A stretch of DNA of 64,000 bases from Luteitalea sp. (GCA_009377495.1 WHTZ01000035.1:1-64000), one strand, 5' to 3'; positions 46,401-55,368 are shown, counted from the stretch's first letter. A program made the numbers and translations. Notes: a model not told the origin generated them from the sequence alone.

Positions 46401-46923
46401 AGGTGCCGCCGAGCGCGTCGCTCTCGCTGCCCTGGCTGACCCCCGGCAGCACGCGCAGCATCGACACGAGATCGCGGCCGCGCGCGACGAGGTGCGAGAG
46501 CTGCTGCGAGGAGAGCAGCTCGGAGTTCTCGGAGCTGGCGGTCTGGACCGTCACGTTCGTGGCGGCGACCAACACGCTCTCGGTGACGCCGCCGACGGAG
46601 AGGGCGAGCGTGCCGAGCGCGCGCCGCTCGTTGGCGGTCAGCACGATGCCGGTCTGTTCGAGCGTGCGGAAGCCGTCGCGCTCGACGGTCACCTTGTAGG
46701 TGCCCGGCACCAGCGCGGCGAAGACGAACTGACCGGCGTCGTTCGTCGTGGTCGCACGCAGCTCGTCGGTGCCCTCGTTTCGCAGGATCACCGCCGCACC
46801 CGCGACGATGTCTTGCGCGGGATCCACCACGGTTCCGCCAATCTGCCCGCTCGTCGTCTGGGCGGCGACGGGGGCCCAAGCGCTCACTGCGAGACACAGC
46901 ACGACGCCGATGAACCGACACAT
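43462..46923 (-). CDS. TonB-dependent receptor, Oar-like, of the apiose-type locus
   Basis: The 1153-residue receptor starts at ATG 46923, preceded by GAGGAGG; a longer frame to 46992 has no coding character. It has a signal peptide ending PVAAQT (about residue 22), the carboxypeptidase-regulatory-like domain (VVDPAQDIVAGAAVILRN), plug landmarks (LVSMLRVLPGV, MNTFSLDGQAGSD) and a barrel closing with IMQISVNVRF. As the first gene of an eleven-gene co-directional block it probably brings the oligosaccharide substrate of the apiosidase-like enzyme into the periplasm. A long frame on the opposite strand over the whole gene is a high-GC shadow. Confidence 0.93.
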   Translation of the reverse strand: MCRFIGVVLCLAVSAWAPVAAQTTSGQIGGTVVDPAQDIVAGAAVILRNEGTDELRATTTNDAGQFVFAALVPGTYKVTVERDGFRTLEQTGIVLTANERRALGTLALSVGGVTESVLVAATNVTVQTASSENSELLSSQQLSHLVARGRDLVSMLRVLPGVSQGSESDALGGTFGTTTPNIGGTRNRMNTFSLDGQAGSDADLVDVFNGSTSLDAIAEVKVLVNNYQAEYGRNAGAVVNIVSKSGTRDYHGSLYLYKRHEQFNANNFFNNRNQLPKPLYQYTTVGGTLGGPIYIPGVFNTGRDKLFFFYSREDWRIQEPRAPRNVTVPTARERAGDFSQTLDLNGRPIPVIDPTTGQPFPDNIVPTDRIDPNGQAILGLFPMPNITDRGITGGNYNYQFQEITEHPKKQNLLKVDYHPTATDRVSVRGRTWWADRRGYEGLAAFNSNWDQLFHHYLFTEDSIQASYTKILGSSIVNEVAVSYRELHEDGAATSPTSFDPVIRSQVGLGGLGQLVPALNPLGIIPNASFGGVPNAASINYDGRLPIVAGDKRYSVLNNFSFLRGSHAMKFGIYVEHNIGTEGPRANFGGRVEFDRDTNNPLDANYAYANAILGNFRRYTESNTRTAARNTHTLVEWFAQDTWRPTRKLTLDYGLRFSWATPWRFPDGDAAAFVLERYDPARAPLLIQPVGDAQGDRVGRNPVTGERVPAVLIGSYVPGTGDPINGMVTTSDPSYPDGFLDQQPVQLGPRLGFAYDPFGDGRTAIRGGFGITWNMVPSNGGFANPANSNPPNQLNPQIFYGTLDTYRDSTGVLFPNNVTGFERDMKYPSLTTWSLGVQRDIGKGVAVDLTYVGNVGRHLSQTRDLNTLPYGTRFQPENADPSNPATPLPDNFLRPLPGYGGVLYREASGISNYHALQASLNRRFLKGVAFGLAYTWSRAFDYTSGDNGTLPMFRPYDVWSYGLASFDQTHVVVLNYTWDLPALSTRIRHPLVKHVFDDWQLSGITTFASGTPLGLSFSTVDNADITGGGDGARVNIVEGLELPNGDRSFERWFNTAAVARPARGDFGNASKAPIRGPGVHNWDMSLVKNIPLGVAGRALQLRWEIYNVFNHTQFAGVNTAARFDATGQQVNPQFGQITSTRPPRIMQISVNVRF

Positions 46924-47166
46924 GGGGCGACCTCCTCGCGGCTGGCGCTCCAGGCGCGCCGCGCGAACCCTGATTGATATGCGCCGCATCATGTGTGGGT
47001 GTTGAAGGGAGTTCTATAACGATAGATGAAAGAATTCTAATGATAGTCTCATGTCGTGTGGGTGGGTCGAGCCGCGCGCAGGGCCGCCGCTGCGAGCGAG
47101 CAGAGCTGTGGTCGGAAACGGACGGGAAAGCTGCACGGTCAGGCGCTGGGGGAGAGACTAGTTTCT

Positions 47167-47430
47167 CTAGGATTCTTGCTGGGCTGGGCGAAAGGGGCTG
47201 GGCAGGTCGGGCAGGTCGACCATAAGCAGCTCCTGGTCGATCATGCCCGCGGCCAGCTGCCCGCTGCTGACGGCGAAGGTGATCTGCGCGAGCGGGATCG
47301 GGATGCTTTCCCGGCGGGCCATGTCACCGGCCGCGTACACACCGGGCACCGACGTCTGTCCAAAGTCGTTGACCCGTACGGTGCCGTCGTCGAGCAGTGC
47401 ACGGCCCACACGTCCACCAACCTTCCGAAT
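47167..47430 (-). pseudogene. Thioredoxin-reductase-like flavoprotein, C-terminal remnant
   Basis: The frame reads VGRALLDDGTVRVNDFGQTSVPGVYAAGDMA followed by an amphipathic final helix (ITFAVSSGQLAAGMIDQEL). TSVPGVYAAGDMA is the FAD-binding C-terminal motif of thioredoxin-reductase-like NAD(P)/FAD oxidoreductases. Only ~80 of ~300 residues exist; the sequence before it is unrelated. Confidence 0.65.
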
Positions 47431-47490
47431 GACGCATGAGGTTGCACCGGAGGGGGGAAGCAGCGGGCGCCCTTCCTCTCCTTCGCGCGA

Positions 47491-48220
47491 TCATCCCGCT
47501 TCCGGCAGCCGGTCGAGCAGCTTGTCAACTGTGATCGGATAGTCGCGCACGGCGCACGCCGGTCGCGTTGTAGATCGCGTGGGCGATGGCCGCGCCGATG
47601 CCGCAGATGCCGAGCTCGCCGACGCCCTTGGCCTTCATCGGCGACGAGGTCGGATCGGTCTCGTCGAGGAAGATCACCTCCTGGTGCGGAATGTCGGCAT
47701 GCACCGGCACTTCGTACCCGGCGAGATCATGGTTGACGAAGAAGCCGAAGCGCTTGTCGACCGCGAGCTCCTCCATCAGCGCCGCACCGGCGCCCATGGT
47801 CATCGCACCGATGATTTGGCTACGCGCCGACTTCGGGTTGAGGATGCGGCCAGCGGCGCATACCGCGAGCATACGCCGCACGCGGATCTCGGCGGTTGCG
47901 GCGTCGACGCCGACTTCCACGAAGTGCGCGCCGAAGCTCGATTGATGGTACCTCGTCGCGAGGTCGCCGAACTCGATCGCATCCTCGACGACGATGCCGC
48001 TCCCGCCCGCAGCGTCGGCGAGCGGCACGCTCTGATCGCCCTCGCGGACTCGCCCGTCTTCGAACACCAGCGTGGCGGGGTTGAAGCCCAGCTTCTGCGC
48101 CACGGCTTCGCGCAGCTTGACGCAGGCAGCATAGACGCCGGAGGTCGAGCTATTCGCGCCCCATTGGCCGCCCGAGCCCGCCGACACGGGAAACGCCGAG
48201 TCGCCTCGCGCGCAATCCAA
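47491..48220 (-). pseudogene. Xanthine/aldehyde-type molybdopterin dehydrogenase, C-terminal third, frameshifted
   Basis: The last ~240 residues of a large molybdenum-binding subunit remain: SGGQWGANSSTSGVYAACVKL, YHQSSFGAHFVEVGVD, MLAVCAAGRILNPKSARSQIIGAMTMGAGAALMEE, HADIPHQEVIFLDETDP and the active-site block KAKGVGELGICGIGAAIAHAI with the conserved glutamate. At about 47552 one extra base breaks the frame; the other frame completes VRDYPITVDKLLDRLPEAG with stop at 47491-47493. More than 480 N-terminal residues are missing. Confidence 0.75.
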
Positions 48221-48310
48221 GACCGGCCGCGCCGAGTTTCACGTGATCGACAAGGCGCCGATGAGGACGCATACTTGCTTGAATATCCCCGAACTGGGAT
48301 AATCGTCTAG

Positions 48311-48696
48311 GTGCGACGTGTTCTGGCTGCGGACGAGAAACCACTGCATTGGGTCGGGTCCTCGAAGCGCGATTTCTTGAGCTTTCCCCCGGCGGTCAAG
48401 GAGGACATGGGAAGCGCCCTCGGCATCGCGCAGTTCGGCCCGGAACCGCGCCGACGGCGAAGCCGTGGAAGGGGCTCGGTCCTGGCGTGCTGGAGATCGT
48501 CGAGTCGCATGACGGCAGCGCGTATCGGGCGGTGTACACGGTTCGGTTCGAGAAGGCGGTGTACGTCCTCCATGCGTTCCAGAAGAAGTCTCCCTCCGGC
48601 ATCCGGACCGCCAAACGAGACGTCGATCTCGTTGCTGAGCGCTTGAAGACCGCCCAGCGGGATCATGAGGAGCACTATGGCAAGTCGAAACGCTGA
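48311..48696 (+). pseudogene. HigB/Gp49-like RelE-superfamily toxin, frameshifted
   Basis: The first part (KPLHWVGSSKRDFLSFPPAVKEDMGSALGIAQFG) and the second (GTAPTAKPWKGLGPGVLEIVESHDGSAYRAVYTVRF, KAVYVLHAFQKKSPSGI) match the PF05973 toxin family end to end, but they lie in different frames. The break is at about 48440, where two extra bases (or one missing) separate FG from GTAP. Otherwise the gene is complete, including the KKS motif. It overlaps the antitoxin start by 20 bp. Fresh loss of the toxin is suggested because no other defect is seen. Confidence 0.72.
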
Positions 48697-49021
48697 ACGA
48701 CGAGAACCGGTTACTCGCGGCACCGGAAACGTGTTCGCGGATCTCGGATTCCCCGATGCCGCCGAACGTCAGGCCAAGCTGCGCCTGGCCTATGCTCTGA
48801 ATCAGGTGCTTGAAGCGCGCAAACTCTCGCAGGCCGATGCGGCCAAGGTGCTGGGAGTGACGCAGCCGAAGGTCTCTGCGCTTCGTCACTACAAGCTGGC
48901 GGGCTTCTCGGTCGAACGGCTGATGAACCTGTTGACGGCGCTCGACCAGGATGTCGAGATCGTGATTCGGCGAAAGCCCCGCTCGCGGAAGGCTGGTCGG
49001 ATTACCGTCGTCGCGGCCTAG
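48677..49021 (+). CDS. HigA-like XRE antitoxin
   Basis: The 114-residue protein has an HTH (LRLAYALNQVLEARKLSQADAAKVLGVTQPKVSALRHYKLAGFSVERLMNLLTALDQDVEIVI) with a basic C terminus. ATG 48677 is preferred because GAGGAG is 5 bp upstream; ATG 48665 is possible. It is the partner of the overlapping toxin gene and should autorepress the pair while neutralising the toxin. It remains intact although the toxin is frameshifted. Confidence 0.85.
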   Translation: MASRNAERREPVTRGTGNVFADLGFPDAAERQAKLRLAYALNQVLEARKLSQADAAKVLGVTQPKVSALRHYKLAGFSVERLMNLLTALDQDVEIVIRRKPRSRKAGRITVVAA

Positions 49022-49085
49022 TGCTGCAAGAAATACGCTTCCGAGCCAGAAGTCTGAAATCGCGAACGAAGCATGAGAGCGCGAG

Positions 49086-49373
49086 CGGATTCTTCTGCGC
49101 AGATTCCCGTTCATCGTGGTGTATCACGTCCGCAACAGCGAATCCGCTCCATCACCGTTGCGCGTGCGGGCGACGTTCAGGGTACTGGCTAGCGCTAAAC
49201 CGGAGGATGCAGTGGTTCGAAAAGCCAAGGCGGCGACTGAAACTCGGAAGTCATTCGCGGCCTCCCGCCGCCGAGCGCTCGCAAGGCTCCGAAAGGGGCT
49301 TGACCTCCGCTGGATGCCTGACGGCTCTCGAGAGGCAGTTCACGATCGGTCGGCGCGGAAGGGTGATCGGTGA
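49086..49373 (+). pseudogene. ParE-like scrap joined to small antitoxin-like frame
   Basis: One continuous frame starts with LRRFPFIVVYHV, the strand pattern of ParE/RelE toxins (RRFPYxVYY), but the rest of a toxin is missing. Downstream it reads RRRALARLRKGLDLRWMPDGSREAVHDR, similar to the tail of small antitoxin-like proteins. The TGA at 49371-49373 overlaps the GTG of the nucleotidyltransferase fragment as GTGA, which suggests that the second part was a real partner gene. Identification is tentative. No gene is seen in 49022-49085. Confidence 0.35.
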
Positions 49374-49606
49374 ATCGCGAGACGGCTGAGCGTTGCACCA
49401 TACTCCGGGGCCTCGTTGGTTCGACGGTGCACGGCCTCAATGTGAACGATGGGATTGAGGACCGCGATGAAATGGGCATCTGCGTCGAACCCCTCGAAGA
49501 CGCGATGGCTCTCTGGCACCCGTTTGAGCAGTTCATCTACCGTTCGGCCGCTGAGCGCGAGGGACGGGAGAATGCGCGGAGCACGGGAGGTGATCTGGAC
49601 CTCACC
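49370..49606 (+). pseudogene. Predicted nucleotidyltransferase (RlaP-like), N-terminal fragment
   Basis: The GTG-started frame reads ILRGLVGSTVHGLNVNDGIEDRDEMGICVEP and FEQFIYRSAAEREGRENARSTGGDLDLT, which is the COG3541/RlaP nucleotidyltransferase core (GS...D.D). Family members continue DLDLTxYSLRK; here the similarity stops at LT (about 49606) and antisense sequence of another gene follows in the same open frame. About 80 of ~250 residues remain. Confidence 0.65.
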
Positions 49607-49699
49607 CGCCAGCGTCAGGCATCGAGTCAGACATTCCCGCCGCGACACACGACCGTCCACGTCACGCTCCCTTGCTTTGCGGCCGCGGGGGTGCTTCGC

Positions 49700-50205
49700 G
49701 ACCAGTCGGATGATGTCAATGCCCGCCTGAGCGAACTTGTCGATGGACTCAGGATCCGGAATGAAGCCAAGCGTTCGAAGGTTCGGGTTGAGCAGCCGGA
49801 ACTCTCGGAGATCCTCGACGCTGCGCACACCGACGATGATGTCCAGCGTCGCTCCGAACTGTTCGGTCAGGCGGACGACATGCTCCTTATCCAGGGCAGG
49901 GCTGAGCTTGATGTCGAGCAGCAGCTTGACGCCTGTCCCATGGGCGAGGTCGAGCACCTCCTCGTACGTCGGGACACGCGCACCAGCGAACTCGGGGTCG
50001 AACCAGCTGCCTGCGTCACAGGTTTTGACCTCCTCGAGCGTCTTCGTGGTGACGTCTCCCGTACAGTCAGTCGTTCGATCGAGCGTGTCATCGTGAAGGA
50101 TGACGACCTCTCCATCAGCCGTGCCACGCAGGTCGATCTCGAGCACGTCGACGCCGAGGTCGACAGCGTTTTCGAACGCCGGCAGGGTGTTCTCCGGGAA
50201 GCCCG
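49700..50205 (-). pseudogene. Glycerophosphodiester phosphodiesterase, both ends lost
   Basis: On the minus strand the frame reads GFPENTLPAFENAVDLGVDVLEIDLRGTADGEVVILHDDTLDRTT, then WFDPEFAGARVPTYEEVLDLA, VKLLLDIKLSP and ends in sense near GIDIIRL. These are GDPD landmarks (PENTL, E-D-H residues). The initial AHRG motif is missing: similarity starts at about 50205, where a plus-strand hydrolase begins. The C-terminal ~70 residues are also missing. 49607-49699 holds nothing recognisable. Confidence 0.72.
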
Positions 50206-52321
50206 GCCGGGGCCGTTCGTCATGGCCGAGCTGAAGAACAACGGCATCCCGCACCGCGTGTACCACGACAACCCGGACGCCGTGCCGACCGGCTGGGACG
50301 GCCACGAGACCGCCGCTCCCACCCTCGACTACCTCGCGCCGTCCTATTTAGCCGAAGTCGAGCGCTGGTACGAGGCGGTCATGCCGGTGATTGCCGCGCG
50401 ACTGCACCGCAAAGGCAGGCCTGGCGTCATCGCCGTTCAGTTGGACAACGAGATCGGGATGATGTCCTGGGTCGCCAACGCTCCGGACTTCACCGACCAC
50501 ATGCTGAAGGATTTCAACCGCTGGCTGGACGAGGAGTACGGCGACGGGCTTGGCGACCGCTACCCATTCGCCAACGGCGCGGTCCAGGAGCGCAACGAGG
50601 CGATCCAATCGCCCGACGACGCCTATGCCGCCGCCCTTATGCACGATCTCGGCCGGTTCACGCGTGGCCGCTTCGCTCGCTATGCCGCCGAGCTCCGCAC
50701 CTATGCCGAGGCGCTCGCTGTGCGGGGCGTGCCGTTCATGATCAACATCCACGGAACGTCGAACCGTCGCGCCGAGCGGTACCCAATCGGGATCAGCCAG
50801 CTGATGGAGGCGTACTCCGGCGTCCCCGGCATGGTGTCGGGCTCCGATATGTACCTGGGCGACCTGGAGCTGCGAAACACACCGGATCTCTACATGATCA
50901 ACGCGTTCACCGATGCCACGAACGATGCCGACCAGCCACTGACGTGCCTGGAATTCGACGCTGGGCATGGCGACTACGGCCAGGCGCTGGAGGTGGCGTA
51001 CGACCCGTCCGCATCGGACCTGAAGACCCGACTGTGCCTCGCCCAGGGGATGAAGTTGATCAACTATTACTTGTTCGCTGGCGGTTTCAACCCACCGCTG
51101 GACGAGCCGGTGGGCGACGGCAACGATCGCATCGGCACCACCGGGGAGCGGCACGGCTTCAACGCCCCGATCTCGCCCGAGGGCGAGCGGAACCTGAGCT
51201 TCGACGCAACGCGGAGGGCGGTCGCCGCCGCCAACGTGCTGCGCGACCGGCTGGCCACGATGCGTCCTGAGCTCGATCCGGTCACGCTGGCGTTCGTCCT
51301 CGATCACTACCTTACCCAGTACCCGGCACGGGGACGGGAACGGGCGCAACAGGTGGTGAGGGATCTGGAGGGCTGGCGCGGCGTCGGGCCCCGAGGCGGC
51401 TCACTGGCTCGTGCGATGCTGTTCTCGAACCTGCGCTTCGACAGCCTCAACCTGCAGGCTGGCGACGTCGAGCCCGACGAGAGGCCGGTCGTCGTGCTGG
51501 CCGGCGCCGAGCATCTCGGCACGCCGCTGCAGGAACGGCTGGTCGGTTACGTCCGGGCGGGCGGCAGGCTCTTACTGGCCGGCAAGGTCCCGGTGCGGGA
51601 CATGGCAGGGCAGGAGAGCATGGTGCTCGCGAACGCCTTGGGCCTGTCCCCGACCGAGACGATCACGGGTAGACCGCAGTTCTATCCTTCTGTGACCGCC
51701 CACGAATGGGCCGCGCCGCTCCCCGAGACGCGGGTCGGCCGCGCTCAGCTGTTCGAAGCCGCCGGAGCCGTGACGGTGTTCCTGCGGGAGGTCAGCACAG
51801 GGGGTGGGTGCGGGTTCGATGTGCGGCTCGGCTCGGGTCGGGCTATCGTGATCACGACGGACTACATCGTGGATCTCACGTTCTGGAACCGGGTGTTCGA
51901 TGCCCTCGGCGTCGAGGCCGGCATCTCACACACCGCCACGACACCCGGGGTCTTCGTGCTCAGCACGGCCGATGCCACGGCCGAGCGGTTGCTTCACGCC
52001 TTCAACACGTCCGAGTACGGCGAGACGTTCACCGTGCAGGAGAACGGCAAACCGCTATTCGGCGGCGAGGCGCTCCATCTACCCGGGCGCCGCGCGCTCA
52101 TGTTGCCGGTGAACCTCACGCTCGGCGGCATGACCATCGGGTACGCGACGGCCGAGCCCATCGAGGTGAACGACGGCGCGGTCACGTTCCGCGGCCTGGG
52201 AGATAGAGCCGTCGTTGCCGTGGAAGGCAGGGCGACCTGCGAGGACGCGGAGGTCAGCACGGAGAGACCAGGCACCGTGCTACGAGTTCGGCGCCAAGAG
52301 TTCACGGTACACAAGGCCTAA
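50201..52321 (+). pseudogene. Beta-galactosidase-type glycoside hydrolase (GH35/42-like), 5' truncated
   Basis: Sense begins at RPGPFVMAELKNNGIPHRV, the mid-barrel strand of GH35 enzymes, and continues with VIAVQLDNEIGMM (general acid/base Glu in DNEIG), DAGHGDYGQ and LINYYLFAGGFNPP, then a beta-galactosidase trimerisation-like region (VVVLAGAEHLGTPLQERLVGYV) and C-terminal beta domains ending at 52321. About 110 N-terminal residues of the barrel and any signal peptide are missing. Around 705 codons are intact with no internal stop. Because the frame stays open upstream through antisense of the phosphodiesterase to a GTG at 49370, a 983-residue chimera could be predicted, but that is not a real protein family. 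Activity is unlikely without the barrel's first strands. Confidence 0.75.
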
Positions 52322-52367
52322 CAGGCTGGGCCTAACAGGCTGATTCTCGCTCTGGACCAACGATCTT

Positions 52368-53900
52368 ATGAGCACAAATAGTCTTCGAAACGTGCTGAGT
52401 GCTGGACAAACGACGGGCCGCACTGCGCTCGCGCTCTGGCTGTTGCTCGAGTGTCTTGTTCCTGGGAGGAGCCCCGGGCTCGCGGCGGCCACGACATCCA
52501 CCCCGCAGGAACCGCAACGTCCCAACGTTGTGCTCATCGTGTCCGACGATCACGGGATCGACGAGCTGGGATGCTCCGGAAATCGGGTCATCAAGACGCC
52601 GAATCTGGACGCCCTGGCCAGCGACGGCATCCGCTTTACCGAGGCGTTCTGTACGACCGCCAGTTGCAGCCCGAGCAGGGCCGTCATTCTTTCGGGCTTG
52701 CAGAGTCATCGCAACGGGATGTATGGGCTGGAACATCAGGAGCATCACTTTCAGGCGTTTGACGCCGTGAAAGGCCTTCCGGTGATGCTGTCAGCGGCCG
52801 GATATCGGACCGCACGGATTGGGAAGTTCCACGTCGCCCCGGAAACCGCGTTCGAGTTTCAAACGGTTCTGTCCGGAGGCGCGGCCAACGATCCAGCGTC
52901 GATCGGCCGAAGCCCGGAGGAAATGGCCGAAGGCGCGCGAGAGCTCATCGCCACACGTGATGATCGGCCGTTCTTTCTGTATTTCGCCACGGATGATCCG
53001 CACCGAGCGAATACCGTCATGGCCGACGGCCAGCCCTCTTTTGATACGTATCCGCGGCCGAATCGCTTCGGCAACCGTGATGAGGGATACCCGGGCATCG
53101 ACCCTGTGATCTATGCGTCCGCCGATGTCGTTGTGCCACCGTTTTTGCCGGATACCCCTGAATCTCGCGCGGAGCTCGCCGAATACTACCAGTCGGTGTC
53201 ACGGCTCGACGAGGGAATCGGCATGTTAATCAAGATTCTCAAGGCCGCGGGCAAGTACGACAACACGTTGATCCTGTACATCTCGGACAACGGCGTCGCG
53301 TTTCCGGGAGCAAAGACGACCCTGTACGATCCCGGCATCCGGCTTCCCTGTATCATTCGCAGTCCACGCCAGAAAGAGCAGGGCGTGGTCGAATCAGCGA
53401 TGATCTCTTGGGCCGATTTGACGCCGACGATTCTGGATTTCGTTGGCGCACTGCCGGCTGGGCAGGAATTCGACGGGCGTTCCTTCCGCAAGGTCCTGGA
53501 AGGTGGCTCTCTGGTTGGTTGGGACGAGGTCTACGCCTCGCACAACTTCCACGAGATCACAATGTACTATCCGATGAGGATGATCCGTACCCGACGCTAC
53601 AAGCTGATCTGGAACATCGCCAGTGAGCTAACCTTCCCGTCGGCGAACGATCTGTTTCATTCGCCCACCTGGGTCAGTGTCACGCGTGCTGGGGGGGAAG
53701 TCTATGGACAGCGCCGTCTCGAGAACTTTCTGCACCGACCACGATTCGAGCTGTATGATCTCGAGGCCGATCCCGACGAGGTGTTGAATCTCGTGGATGA
53801 TCCGAAGTATCGAGATATCAAGGAGGATCTCTCACGGCGGTTGAAGGCGTTTCAACAACGCACACAGGACCCGTGGATCCACAAGTGGAGCTACGAATAG
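52368..53900 (+). CDS. Sulfatase (arylsulfatase / heparan-N-sulfatase type)
   Basis: The 510-residue protein carries a signal peptide (about 1-41) and a type-I sulfatase domain. Metal ligands are in VSDDHG (D60, D61), and the formylglycine motif is C100-S-P-S-R104 in TTASCSPSRAVILSG. Other landmarks are ARIGKFHV, FFLYFATDDPHR, LYISDNGVAFPGAKTTLYDPGIRLP and a C-terminal LYDLEADPDEVLNLVDDP. It would remove sulfate from a glycan after activation by a formylglycine-generating enzyme, which is not encoded here. The best resemblance is to N-sulfoglucosamine-type sulfatases. It starts 46 bp after the truncated beta-galactosidase. Confidence 0.9.
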   Translation: MSTNSLRNVLSAGQTTGRTALALWLLLECLVPGRSPGLAAATTSTPQEPQRPNVVLIVSDDHGIDELGCSGNRVIKTPNLDALASDGIRFTEAFCTTASCSPSRAVILSGLQSHRNGMYGLEHQEHHFQAFDAVKGLPVMLSAAGYRTARIGKFHVAPETAFEFQTVLSGGAANDPASIGRSPEEMAEGARELIATRDDRPFFLYFATDDPHRANTVMADGQPSFDTYPRPNRFGNRDEGYPGIDPVIYASADVVVPPFLPDTPESRAELAEYYQSVSRLDEGIGMLIKILKAAGKYDNTLILYISDNGVAFPGAKTTLYDPGIRLPCIIRSPRQKEQGVVESAMISWADLTPTILDFVGALPAGQEFDGRSFRKVLEGGSLVGWDEVYASHNFHEITMYYPMRMIRTRRYKLIWNIASELTFPSANDLFHSPTWVSVTRAGGEVYGQRRLENFLHRPRFELYDLEADPDEVLNLVDDPKYRDIKEDLSRRLKAFQQRTQDPWIHKWSYE

Positions 53901-54103
53901 CGTCAAACTTGTAATACAAGACTCATCGCCGGCCAATGCGCTCGAGGTCTTGCGGTGTTGCCATGCCACGGTAGCGGGCTCAGTCTCGATGGCACAAGCC
54001 TTGTGCCGAACTGGTCCCGGAACGAGTTCATGCAAGTAGCGCATGCCTAATTCAGCCTACATGTGGTGATCTCATGCGTTGGCCATGCCCGTTGCGTGTA
54101 AGC

Positions 54104-54925
54104 CTACGTCATCACACGCACTGAATCACCGACGCGAATCGTCCCGCTCGCCCGGTGAATCACGTTCTGGCCGAAATAGACCTTCCCGTTGCGACGCCGG
54201 TACGTGGCGAGCGTTCGGAGAGGCTCCGTCCCGCGAATGCCGGTTGCCTGGTCTACGGGAACGATCGAGCATCGAGCACAGGGCTTCACGACATCCAGCG
54301 GTATGGCCGACCCGGGTGGGCCGACAGCCAGTTGTCGCCAGTCGTCTTCCGCATAGGCTGGAGCACCCTCGACGACGAGGTTGGGTCGGAAACGGTTCAT
54401 CGGCACGGTGGGCTGACCGTTTGCCGCAAGGCGGGCATTCAGATCATCGAGCGAGCCTTGGCTGATCAGGAGCATGGGAAACGCATCGGCGAAGCCGACC
54501 CAGGCTGGGCGACGCGCATAGGTGGCATCGACCGACCGGACTCCGCCATCGGCACGATACACAAGCTGACAGTCGTACTCGAGGAACTCGCACAGCCACC
54601 GTGAGGCGTCCGGATCGGCGACGACGGCTTCGCAGCGATCCCGCCACACGCGGACCTCTCCTCGCGGTCCAGCACTGGGCGTTTCGACGACGAGCGCCGG
54701 CATGTCTGGCGCCTCGAGCAGGAGCTCCCCTGGCCTTGCCTGCGCCCGAAGCAACGCCATACGTGGCAGCTCGCGCTGTGAGAGGGATCGCCCCGTCGCG
54801 TCCACGACCATCCAGCGCCGGTCGCCCGCGAGTCCCAAGGCGTCGACCTCGGCGGCGTCCACGCGAACGCCGGCCGCCGACTTGAGCGGATAGACATACA
54901 AGTCGCGCACGCGGTACTCACTCAT
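54104..54925 (-). CDS. MOSC-domain protein (YcbX-like)
   Basis: The 273-residue protein has the N-terminal MOSC beta-barrel (VRDLYVYPLKSAAGVRVDAAEVDALGLAGDRRWMVVD), the FADAFPMLLISQGSLDDLNARL strand and the MOSC core with VPMNRFRPNLVVEG and the conserved cysteine-containing KPCARC near residue 215. Such proteins bind molybdenum cofactor sulfide and may reduce N-hydroxylated bases. It lacks the C-terminal ferredoxin domain of full YcbX (~370 residues). The gene stands alone between a sulfatase and an ADOP remnant. Confidence 0.87.
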   Translation of the reverse strand: MSEYRVRDLYVYPLKSAAGVRVDAAEVDALGLAGDRRWMVVDATGRSLSQRELPRMALLRAQARPGELLLEAPDMPALVVETPSAGPRGEVRVWRDRCEAVVADPDASRWLCEFLEYDCQLVYRADGGVRSVDATYARRPAWVGFADAFPMLLISQGSLDDLNARLAANGQPTVPMNRFRPNLVVEGAPAYAEDDWRQLAVGPPGSAIPLDVVKPCARCSIVPVDQATGIRGTEPLRTLATYRRRNGKVYFGQNVIHRASGTIRVGDSVRVMT

Positions 54926-54993
54926 GACGGATACTCTCGCCTATGGGAGAACGTTGGCGGATACTTTGCCTGAACGCCCGCGGTCGAAGCGTT

Positions 54994-55368
54994 TTACTCG
55001 TTTCGCAGCGCTGTCACTGGCTCCACCCGTGTCGCGCGGTAAGCCGGGATCAGGCAAGCCATGAACGCGACTGTTGCTAGAAGCAATGCAACCACGCCGA
55101 ACGTGTAAGGGTCTGCCGCACTGATCCCAAAGATCAAGCGAGAGAGGATACCGCGGAGCATCCAGGCGCCGAGCGCGCCCATCGCAATCCCGACGAGCGT
55201 CGGCTTCATGCCCTCGAACACCACGAGTCGCAGCACGTCATGGATCTGCGCCCCCAACGCGATCCGGATACTGATTTCCTGGACCCGGCTCCGGACGCTG
55301 TAGGCCAAGACGCTGTTCGGAAACAAACTCAGCGTGTACGGAGAGAGACCGGCGACGCTCGGCTCCAT
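54994..55368 (-). pseudogene. ADOP/MacB-type ABC permease, C-terminal remnant
   Basis: The ~120 residues VRSRVQEISIRIALGAQIHDVLRLVVFEGMKP through IPAYRATRVEPVTALRNE are the last FtsX helices of a duplicated permease, aligning with REIGIRLALGAQARHIRGL and PARRAAAVDPVETLRAE of the intact gene at 23718. The preceding ~680-780 residues are missing; upstream residues (MEPSVAGLSPYTLSL) look unrelated. No gene was seen in 55369-55492. Confidence 0.75.

Noticed and set aside
42976-46977. 1333-codon open frame on the plus strand
   Set aside because: It lies exactly opposite the TonB receptor and neighbouring dehydrogenase, is full of V/A/R/E/D dipeptides typical of high-GC antisense, and has no recognisable domain.
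49340-50305. A complete 321-residue phosphodiesterase
   Set aside because: Only the middle (about 49700-50205) has phosphodiesterase character; both ends of the open frame are antisense of other fragments.
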